42,704 nt of DNA, taken from NCBI GenBank assembly GCA_964541615.1, contig CAZIRA010000010.1:1-42704 (forward strand), read 5' to 3'. A program made the translations under genes and the position numbers. Shown here piece by piece: positions 35,996 to 42,704 of this stretch (within the stretch, counting starts at the first letter, position 1; the number at the start of each line of letters is the position of its first letter). Source of the stretch: UPXZ01 sp964541615 (GTDB lineage Bacteria > Bacteroidota > Bacteroidia > Bacteroidales > Paludibacteraceae). The notes beneath the pieces were generated by a model. That model made no database searches. It saw only the letters and a program-made list of their open reading frames with translations, and was not told the DNA's origin.

Positions 35996-37317
35996 TTGAA
36001 AAGCCTGAAATAGCGGTATTTTGGTTCCGGCGCGATCTGCGTGTGGACGATAATCATGCGCTTTACAACGCTCTGATTTCGGGCAATCCGGTTTTGCCTG
36101 TTTTCATTTTCGATACTGAAATACTGAGTCAGCTAGAAGAGAAATCCGACCGTCGGGTGAATTTTATTTTCCAGACACTGGAAGCGATAAACCGGGAATT
36201 TCAACACAACTATCAGTCGGGTATTCAGTTTTATTACGGCTCACCCGAAGAGGTGTTTTTGGAAATAATAAACAGCTATCATGTAAAATCTGTTTTCTGC
36301 AACGAAGATTACGAACCGTACGCCATCCGCCGGGATGAGAAAGTGAAAGCTGTTTTGAATGAAAATGCCGTTTCGTTCCATTCGTTCAAAGATCAGGTCG
36401 TTTTTCACAAGGATGAAATTGTGAAAAAGGACGGAACTCCATACACCGTTTACACTCCGTTTTCCAATGTCTGGTTAAGTCTTTTTCATGAGAACGGAAC
36501 AGCGCATTACCCATCGGAAAAACACCTGGATAAGCTGCTGCAATTCACTCCGGTAAATTTCAGTATCGAAAGAACCGGTTTTATCGAAACTGAATCGGCC
36601 ATTGCCGGGGCTGAAATTAACGAAGAGGTGATTCGCAATTATGAGAAAACCCGAAATTTTCCCTACCTCACTCACGGAGTTTCGGCCATGAGTGTTCACC
36701 TGCGCTTCGGTACAGTGAGCATCCGCAAACTGGCTCTTCAGACAGCCCCGTTGAGCGAAGTGTATCTGAAGGAGTTGATCTGGCGGGAATTTTTCATGCA
36801 AATACTGTATCATTTTCCGCGCGTGATGAACCATTCATTCAAAGAAAAGTACGACAATATAAGCTGGGAACTGAACGAAGAGCATTTCGGGAGATGGTGC
36901 GAGGGCAAAACCGGCTATCCGATAGTAGATGCCGGGATGCGGGAACTGAACAGCACCGGCGTGATGCACAACCGTGTTCGCATGATTACAGCCAGTTTTC
37001 TGACCAAACACTTGCTCATAGACTGGCGCTGGGGTGAAGCTTATTTTGCCAACAAACTGCTGGACTACGACCTGGCAGCCAACAACGGCAACTGGCAGTG
37101 GGTAGCGGGCTGCGGATGCGATGCTGCACCTTATTTCCGTATATTCAATCCGGCAGAACAACAGAAAAAATTTGACCCGGAAATGAACTATGTGAAGAAA
37201 TGGATTCCGGAATACGGCACCAAACATTATCCCGATCCGATTGTGGAACACACTTTTGCCCGAAACCGGGTGCTCGAACGTTTCAAAAAAGCACTTGAAA
37301 TCAAACAAAACTATTGA
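35974..37317 (+). CDS. phrB: DNA photolyase (class I CPD type)
   Basis: 447 residues. The N-terminal domain starts FWFRRDLRVDDNHAL and the C-terminal FAD-binding domain has GYPIVDAGMRELNSTG, NRVRMITASFLTKHLLIDW and NNGNWQWVAGCGCDAAP. It uses blue light to repair UV dimers. The gene is within the carotenoid operon, so the two light-protection functions are probably expressed together. A cryptochrome role cannot be excluded. Confidence 0.93.
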   Translation: MERENHIIEKPEIAVFWFRRDLRVDDNHALYNALISGNPVLPVFIFDTEILSQLEEKSDRRVNFIFQTLEAINREFQHNYQSGIQFYYGSPEEVFLEIINSYHVKSVFCNEDYEPYAIRRDEKVKAVLNENAVSFHSFKDQVVFHKDEIVKKDGTPYTVYTPFSNVWLSLFHENGTAHYPSEKHLDKLLQFTPVNFSIERTGFIETESAIAGAEINEEVIRNYEKTRNFPYLTHGVSAMSVHLRFGTVSIRKLALQTAPLSEVYLKELIWREFFMQILYHFPRVMNHSFKEKYDNISWELNEEHFGRWCEGKTGYPIVDAGMRELNSTGVMHNRVRMITASFLTKHLLIDWRWGEAYFANKLLDYDLAANNGNWQWVAGCGCDAAPYFRIFNPAEQQKKFDPEMNYVKKWIPEYGTKHYPDPIVEHTFARNRVLERFKKALEIKQNY

Positions 37318-37333
37318 AAAAAAACATAAGTAA

Positions 37334-38065
37334 ATGAAAATACGTTTGACTCTCTTTTTTTTACTAATTGCGTTTGGGTACACCAGTGCTGCCTCCACCG
37401 AACAAACTGTGATTTACAATGCTTACACAAGCAGCAACATGACTTTGTGGAAAAAAACGATGGACTCCATGCACGATCAGGCTGGCAAAACGAATGAAAA
37501 TGAGCTGGAACTGCTCAACTACGAATACGGTTATATCGGCTGGTGTATTGGCAACAAAAAAACCGCTGAAGCCCGAAAATACATAGATAGAGGGCAGCAG
37601 CGAATAGAAAAACTGATGCAGAAAAAATTCAAGGTAAGCATGCTGCATGCTTATAAATCGGCCTTTTACGGCTTTGAAATAGGTCTGAATAAAGCAAAAG
37701 CACCGTTCTGGGGAAGAAAAAGCATCGACGAAGCCAAACGGGCAGTAGCCACCGATGCCAATAATCCTTTTGGCTACATTCAGCTCGGTAATATTGAATT
37801 TTATATGCCGGCAGTTTTCGGCGGCTCCAAAAAGAAAGCGCTCGAGTACTACCTGAAAGCAGAAAAACTCATGACCGTAGGCGATGTGAAAAACGACTGG
37901 AACTACCTGAGCACGCTTACACTCATAGCAGGCGCTTACGAAGAACTCGGCAATTATGAAAAAGCAGAAACGTATTACCTCAAAATATTAAGTATATCAC
38001 CGCAGTTTACCTGGGTAAAAAATAATTTGTATCCTAAATTTCTTTCTAAAAAATCAAAAAAATGA
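37334..38065 (+). CDS. Exported TPR protein of unknown function
   Basis: 243 residues. A signal peptide (MKIRLTLFFLLIAFGYTSAA) is followed by TPR-like helix pairs, for example NPFGYIQLGNIEFYMPAVFG and ELGNYEKAETYYLKILSI. It would be a periplasmic or surface scaffold. Its stop overlaps crtI by 4 bp, so it belongs to the operon, but a part in carotenoid work is not known. Confidence 0.75.
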   Translation: MKIRLTLFFLLIAFGYTSAASTEQTVIYNAYTSSNMTLWKKTMDSMHDQAGKTNENELELLNYEYGYIGWCIGNKKTAEARKYIDRGQQRIEKLMQKKFKVSMLHAYKSAFYGFEIGLNKAKAPFWGRKSIDEAKRAVATDANNPFGYIQLGNIEFYMPAVFGGSKKKALEYYLKAEKLMTVGDVKNDWNYLSTLTLIAGAYEELGNYEKAETYYLKILSISPQFTWVKNNLYPKFLSKKSKK

Positions 38066-39549
38066 ACAAAAAAGTAATTATTGTAGGTGCCGGTTTGGGC
38101 GGACTGGCGAGCGGTTTGCTCCTTTCCAAAAAAGGATTTGAAGTAGAAATACTGGAAATGAATTCCCAGGCCGGAGGCAGACTTAATCAGGTGCAGGCAG
38201 ATGGATTCACATTTGATTCCGGACCCAGTTTTTTCAGTATGTCCTATATTTTCAAGGAATTTATGGATAAATGCGGGGTAGAAATGCCGTTCAAATTTGT
38301 GGAACTCGATCCGTTGTATTCCGTCAATTTCAGAGGAAGCGATAAAACATTTCATCTGTATAAGGACATTAAAAAACTAGCCGCACAGTTTGAAGGTATT
38401 GAACCCGACTTTGAACAAAAAATGGAGCGATACCTGAAAAAATCCGGTGCACTCTTTCACGATACAGTTGATTTGGTGATTAAAAACAACTTTGACAATA
38501 AGCTGGATTACATTACCACGCTGATGCGTGTAAATCCGGTTCATCTTCCAGTACTTTTTGAGTCTTTTTACGGCCACGTGAAGAAATATTTCCAGTCCAA
38601 AGAAGCCCGGCAAATCGTATCGCTGGTGGCATTTTTTCTGGGCAGAACGCCTTTTGACACCATGGGAATTTACAGCCTGCTCTCCTACACCGAATTCCGG
38701 CACGACGGGTACTACAACGTGGAAGGCGGCATGTACAACGTGGTGAAAGGGATAGTGAAAGAACTTGAAAAACAAAACGTGAAAATCCGGTACTCAACCG
38801 AAATAGTGGATGTGCAGTCGGATGGAGACAAGGTAAAAAAGCTGACTGACAAAAATGGAAATACCTACGAAGCAGATACTTTTCTGATAAATGCCGATGC
38901 TGCATTATTCAGAAATCAAATACTGAAACGCCCGAAATTTTCAGACAAAAAACTGGCCAAGATGGAGTGGACTATGGGATACCTCACTTTTTACGTTGGG
39001 ATAAAACGAAAATTGCCGCAGGTAAATCACCACAATTACTACCTGGGCGGCAACTACGAGGAGTACGCCAACAACATTCTGAAAAACCCCGACACTCTCC
39101 AAAAGCCCTACTATTACGTGAATGTGGTATCGAAACACAACGCCGAATGTGCCCCTGAGGGATGCGAAAGCTTGTTTTTTGTATGCCCTGTACCCAATAT
39201 GCAATATAAACCCAACTGGGATGACCGCGAGGAAATAGTGAACAGCATTTTAACTGATTTCTCCGAACGTATTGGCGTGGATATACTTCCGGATATTATC
39301 ACAAAAACCATTTACACCCCCAAAGAATGGAAAGAGTGGATGAATTTGTATCAGGGCAGCGGACTCGGATTGTCGCACAAAATGAGCCAGATAGGTGGTC
39401 TGCGTCCTGCCAACTTCGACGAAAAGTTCAAAAACATGTTCTACGTAGGTGCATCCACCGTGCCCGGAGCCGGACTTCCGATGGCGATTATCAGCGCCGA
39501 CCTGGCATGCCAACGAATAATAAAACAGGCAAAATCTGCCGAAAAATAA
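38062..39549 (+). CDS. crtI: Phytoene desaturase family protein
   Basis: 495 residues. The N-terminal FAD site is VIIVGAGLGGLASGLLLSKK, then GRLNQVQADGFTFDSGPSFF, and the C-terminal block YVGASTVPGAGLPMAIISA fits the CrtI/CrtD family. It turns phytoene into lycopene, or is a CrtD-type dehydrogenase of the hydroxylated end; only one member is in the window. The ATGA overlap with the TPR gene means coupled translation. Confidence 0.9.
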   Translation: MNKKVIIVGAGLGGLASGLLLSKKGFEVEILEMNSQAGGRLNQVQADGFTFDSGPSFFSMSYIFKEFMDKCGVEMPFKFVELDPLYSVNFRGSDKTFHLYKDIKKLAAQFEGIEPDFEQKMERYLKKSGALFHDTVDLVIKNNFDNKLDYITTLMRVNPVHLPVLFESFYGHVKKYFQSKEARQIVSLVAFFLGRTPFDTMGIYSLLSYTEFRHDGYYNVEGGMYNVVKGIVKELEKQNVKIRYSTEIVDVQSDGDKVKKLTDKNGNTYEADTFLINADAALFRNQILKRPKFSDKKLAKMEWTMGYLTFYVGIKRKLPQVNHHNYYLGGNYEEYANNILKNPDTLQKPYYYVNVVSKHNAECAPEGCESLFFVCPVPNMQYKPNWDDREEIVNSILTDFSERIGVDILPDIITKTIYTPKEWKEWMNLYQGSGLGLSHKMSQIGGLRPANFDEKFKNMFYVGASTVPGAGLPMAIISADLACQRIIKQAKSAEK

Positions 39550-39600
39550 TTTTTTGTAGTAATTTTGTTTCATCATTCAGAAAAAAAGGAAACTACAACA

Positions 39601-40575
39601 ATGAAAAAAAATATCGCCATCGTAGCCGGAGGAAACTCATCCGAAGTACACGTTTCGCTCCGGAGTGCGGCCGGAATCAAGTCGTTTATTGATGCCGAAA
39701 AGTACAACTGCTTCATCGTAACCATCGTAGGCAAGGTGTGGCAGGTGGAATTGTCGGAATCGGAGAAATACCCCATCGACAGGAATGATTTCAGTTTCAC
39801 GGTCGGGAGCAAAAAAACGGTATTCGATTTTGCTTACATCACCATTCACGGCACTCCGGGCGAAAACGGCATCCTGCAGGGATATTTCGAGTTGCTCAAT
39901 ATACCCTACTCTACCTGCAATGTCCTGGTATCGGCACTTACTTTCAATAAATTCACCTGCAACCAGTACCTCAAAGGATTTGGCATCCGCGTGGCAGAAT
40001 CTGTTCTACTGCGCAAGGCGAGCAACATATCCGATGAAGAAGTTATCCAAAAAATCGGTTTACCCTGCTTCATCAAACCCAACGTGGGCGGAAGCAGCTT
40101 CGGGGTAACTAAAGTGAAGAAAGAAACTGACATTCAACCCGCAATTGAAAAAGCCTTTTCCGAAGGCGAGGAAGTGCTCATAGAGCAATTTGTGAGTGGT
40201 AATGAATTTACCTGCGGCATGTACAAAACCAAAACCAAAACAGTGGTTTTTCCTGTAACAGAAATTGTGACCAAAAATGAGTTTTTTGATTACGGCGCAA
40301 AATACAACCATGAATCGGAGGAAATTACACCGGCCCGCATTTCGGCAGCACTCACAGAGCGGATACAAACTCTGACCAATGCTATCTACGAAATTCTGGG
40401 TTGCAAAGGCATAATTCGCGTCGATTACATCATTACCGAAAACGAAGAAATCAACCTGCTGGAAGTGAACACAACACCCGGCATGACTACCACGAGTTTT
40501 ATACCGCAGCAGGTAAGCGCCGCCGGACTGGATATAAAAGATGTGATGACCGATATTATTGAAAATGAGATGTAA
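39601..40575 (+). CDS. ddl: D-alanine--D-alanine ligase
   Basis: 324 residues from the ATG at 39601; an in-frame start at 39565 is less likely because the family starts at KKNIAIVAGG. ATP-grasp motifs are HGTPGENGILQG, CFIKPNVGGSSFG, and INLLEVNTTPGMT. It makes the D-Ala-D-Ala of peptidoglycan. The carotenoid operon stands between it and rluD. Confidence 0.96.
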   Translation: MKKNIAIVAGGNSSEVHVSLRSAAGIKSFIDAEKYNCFIVTIVGKVWQVELSESEKYPIDRNDFSFTVGSKKTVFDFAYITIHGTPGENGILQGYFELLNIPYSTCNVLVSALTFNKFTCNQYLKGFGIRVAESVLLRKASNISDEEVIQKIGLPCFIKPNVGGSSFGVTKVKKETDIQPAIEKAFSEGEEVLIEQFVSGNEFTCGMYKTKTKTVVFPVTEIVTKNEFFDYGAKYNHESEEITPARISAALTERIQTLTNAIYEILGCKGIIRVDYIITENEEINLLEVNTTPGMTTTSFIPQQVSAAGLDIKDVMTDIIENEM

Positions 40576-40589
40576 TATAAGGATCCGAA

Positions 40590-40636
40590 TTGGCTTACGC
40601 CAAACGTTGTTTCCCCTGAAAGGGACTTTTTAGAAT
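40590..40636 (+). repeat. Short hairpins after ddl, possible terminator
   Basis: TTGGCttacGCCAA (40590-40603) is a perfect short hairpin, and a weaker TCCC/GGGA hairpin follows with CTTTTT after it. The second may terminate ddl; both resemble the palindromes near 3218-3300. Confidence 0.4.
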
Positions 40637-40690
40637 ACTGATTAGTGACAAACAAATCAACTATTTAACTTTTCAACCAATACACCAACT

Positions 40691-41668
40691 ATGTACACAT
40701 TCAACGAGGTTTTAAGCATTGTCAATACAGAAATTGAACAAATCAACTGGAAACGGGTGCCGACCGGTCTTTACGAGCCGATTGAATATATCCTCTCGCT
40801 GGGTGGAAAGCGGCTTAGGCCTGCCATTACGCTGATGTCTTATAATTTGTATGCCGACGATATAATGCCGGCAGTAAAACCGGCCTTGGGACTGGAGGTT
40901 TTCCACAATTTCACCCTGCTGCACGATGACATCATGGACCGTGCTGACATGAGGCGTGGTAAACCGACCGTCCATAAAAAATGGAACGACAATACGGCCA
41001 TACTATCGGGCGATGTGATGCAGATTGAGGCTTACAAACTTATTGCAGGAACTCCGGTGGAGCATCTGAAAGTTGTTTTGGACCTTTTCTCAAAAACTGC
41101 AACTGAAATTTGTGAAGGGCAGCAACTGGACATGGAATTTGAAAGCCGTACGAATGTAACTGCTGATGAATACATTGAAATGATCTGTCTTAAAACGGCA
41201 GTTCTCTTGGCTGCGGGTGCACAAATCGGAGCCATCCTGGGTGGTGGAAGTGACGAAGATGCTGCTAATCTTTACAACTTCGGAAATGCGATTGGACTAG
41301 CGTTTCAGCTGAAGGACGACCTGCTTGATGTGTATGGAAATGAGAGCAATTTTGGTAAAAAAATCGGCGGAGACATCCTTTGCAACAAAAAAACGTATCT
41401 GCTCATTCACGCCTTGAAAAAAGCTGAAGGAAATGATGCAGAAGAGCTGAAATTCTGGCTTAATAACGATGATAAAAGCCTCGAAACAGAGAAAATTGCT
41501 GCAGTAACTGCCATTTACAACCGGCTCAACATTCGGGAAATTTGCGAAGAAAAAATGGAATACTACTACCGGGAAGCGCTGGAAAGTTTGGGAAAAGTAC
41601 AAGTTGCTGATGATAAAAAAGAGGAATTAAGAAAATTAGCCGCAAAATTGATGTCCAGAAACGATTAA
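40691..41668 (+). CDS. Trans-polyprenyl diphosphate synthase (GGPP-type)
   Basis: 325 residues. The first Asp-rich motif DDIMD (in LLHDDIMDRADMRRGKPTVH) and the second DDLLD (in QLKDDLLDVYG) are complete, and GGKRLRPAI is the substrate-binding segment. It joins IPP units into a longer chain. It could make the GGPP that crtB needs, or longer chains for quinones; chain length cannot be read with certainty. Confidence 0.9.
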   Translation: MYTFNEVLSIVNTEIEQINWKRVPTGLYEPIEYILSLGGKRLRPAITLMSYNLYADDIMPAVKPALGLEVFHNFTLLHDDIMDRADMRRGKPTVHKKWNDNTAILSGDVMQIEAYKLIAGTPVEHLKVVLDLFSKTATEICEGQQLDMEFESRTNVTADEYIEMICLKTAVLLAAGAQIGAILGGGSDEDAANLYNFGNAIGLAFQLKDDLLDVYGNESNFGKKIGGDILCNKKTYLLIHALKKAEGNDAEELKFWLNNDDKSLETEKIAAVTAIYNRLNIREICEEKMEYYYREALESLGKVQVADDKKEELRKLAAKLMSRND

Positions 41669-41672
41669 AATT

Positions 41673-41698
41673 AGCCCCCAACCCCTAAAGGGGAGTTT
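41673..41698. repeat. CCCCTAAAGGGG-type intergenic repeat
   Basis: CCCCCAACCCCTAAAGGGGAG after the prenyl synthase gene; a related copy is at 26574-26589. The 254-bp gap to the last gene otherwise has only the promoter listed next. Confidence 0.6.
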
Positions 41699-41831
41699 GA
41701 GAGCTTAGTTTGAAGTTTGTCTTGACTTACTTCATCAATTAATTGTCATAAACTACTATTTAAATACAGGAATTTTCTATCTGATAAGTTCTTTATAAAC
41801 TTTCATCAGGATAGAATTATAATTATTTAGA

Positions 41832-41862
41832 TTGAATAGTATAAGAAAAATTACTAATTTTG
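41832..41862 (+). promoter_or_regulatory. Promoter before the last gene
   Basis: TTG (41832-41834), 20 nt, then TAATTTTG (41855-41862), a match to the Bacteroidetes pattern, about 60 bp before the start codon. Confidence 0.65.
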
Positions 41863-41922
41863 TAAAAATTAATTTAACACCCTGCAAGTCCTCCTTTAAG
41901 AAGATTTAGTGGCCTCCAATTT

Positions 41923-42630
41923 ATGCCTTATCGTCGTCTGCCAAATACTGATCAAGCCCGTTTGAGAGCACTTCGTACTGCCATTAGGCGTGGTTCACAG
42001 CAGACTTACAATGAACAGGTCATCACTTTTGCCTCCGTCCGCGAAGCAGAAAATTTCCTCAACGTTTTTGAAAAACAGAGCATTCTGTACAAGCAGACTT
42101 TTGAGAATCAGGTAAATGCCAACAAAAAATACCAGCAGGTACTCTCAAACGTCCGGATGTACATTTCGCATTTCCTTCAGGTTTTCAATCTTTCTGTGAT
42201 CCGCGGAGAAATAAAAAAAGAGCACAAACTTCTCTACCAGCTTAATCCTGACGTTCATAACCTGCCCGATTTATCTACCGAAGCTGCCATCCTGGAATGG
42301 GGACAAAATGTTATTACTGGTGAAAATGAGCGCGTTAGGCACGGAGGACTGCCTATCTACAATCCTACCATCGCCAAAGTGCATGTCCACTACGAAATGT
42401 TCAAAGAATATAAATCCAGCCAACGACTCAGCCAAGCCACTACAAATCGAAATTGGGAAGAATTGGTAAATTTGAGGGAAAAAGGAGATAAAATTATTTT
42501 GGATATTTGGAATCAGGTGGAAGATTTCTACAAAGATTACAGTCCATACAACAAGTTAATCAAGTGCCAACAGTACGGATTGGTTTATTATTACAGAAGG
42601 AATGAGCAAAAATTAACACCGGAAAATTAG
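41923..42630 (+). CDS. Bacteroidales conserved protein of unknown function
   Basis: 235 residues. The start MPYRRLPNTDQARLRALRTA is one I recall from many Bacteroidales proteins of unknown function. It is helical, basic and has no signal peptide or membrane helix. Its own promoter is upstream. Nothing next to it tells its role. Confidence 0.8.
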   Translation: MPYRRLPNTDQARLRALRTAIRRGSQQTYNEQVITFASVREAENFLNVFEKQSILYKQTFENQVNANKKYQQVLSNVRMYISHFLQVFNLSVIRGEIKKEHKLLYQLNPDVHNLPDLSTEAAILEWGQNVITGENERVRHGGLPIYNPTIAKVHVHYEMFKEYKSSQRLSQATTNRNWEELVNLREKGDKIILDIWNQVEDFYKDYSPYNKLIKCQQYGLVYYYRRNEQKLTPEN

Positions 42631-42704
42631 TTGTGAATCCTGAATTTCGAGTTCTGAATTTTGAACTTCACATGAAACGAGCATGAACACGGTGGTTCAA
42701 CAAA

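Noticed and set aside
39565..39600. Longer N-terminus for ddl
   Set aside because: The family begins at KKNIAIVAGG; the extra residues have no match to it.

Overview
The window looks like a chromosomal piece of a Bacteroidetes bacterium, probably of the order Bacteroidales. Three things point there: promoters of the TTTG / TAnnTTTG type (for example 16911-16941, 28775-28804, 30946-30976, 41832-41862), a 47-nt type II-C style CRISPR repeat, and gene groups typical of that phylum (lpxK-punA, PASTA protein-rluD, ddl). The exact genus cannot be read from the sequence. Positions 259-268 are Ns, an assembly gap.

Layout. (1) 1-1045: gene-free, hairpin-rich DNA of unknown role. (2) 1046-16869, all on the minus strand: a defence island. 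In transcription order it holds a long prokaryotic Argonaute (pAgo) whose first catalytic Asp is replaced by Gly, a KAP-like P-loop NTPase, an HNH-type protein, a compact BREX type-3-like set (a BrxF-BrxC fusion, a PglXI-like methyltransferase, PglZ and a BrxA-like protein) and a HipA-like kinase followed by a small HipA N-domain protein. Three hairpin-rich or terminator-bearing gaps split it into modules. (3) 17097-23178, minus strand: the backbone of an integrative element, with a tyrosine integrase, an unknown gene, two small helix-turn-helix proteins, a VirE-N protein, a short unknown gene and a PriCT-2/DUF3987 protein. No relaxase or transfer gene is seen, and the far end of the element is not in the window. 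(4) 23363-24136: a CRISPR array with 10 spacers and no cas gene in the window. (5) 24295-42630: ordinary chromosome, with an SRAP protein, pdxH, a DUF3267 peptidase-like protein, punA, lpxK, a PASTA protein, rluD, a carotenoid plus photolyase operon (crtB, idi, crtZ, crtYcd, cruF, acyltransferase, glycosyltransferase, photolyase, TPR protein, crtI), ddl, a prenyl synthase and a Bacteroidales hypothetical gene.

How the genes fit together. The integrase block probably brought in the defence genes as cargo beside the CRISPR array. The BREX-like set keeps the gene order I recall for type 3 (brxF, brxC, pglXI, brxHII, pglZ, brxA), but brxF and brxC are one gene and the helicase brxHII is absent; a 134-bp gap sits where it would be. 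In the core, the prenyl synthase, CrtB, CrtI, CrtYcd, CrtZ and CruF, with a glycosyltransferase and a PlsC-like acyltransferase, suggest a monocyclic hydroxylated carotenoid made into a glycoside ester. The photolyase in the same operon fits protection from light. All family calls come from reading motifs by eye; no database search was run.
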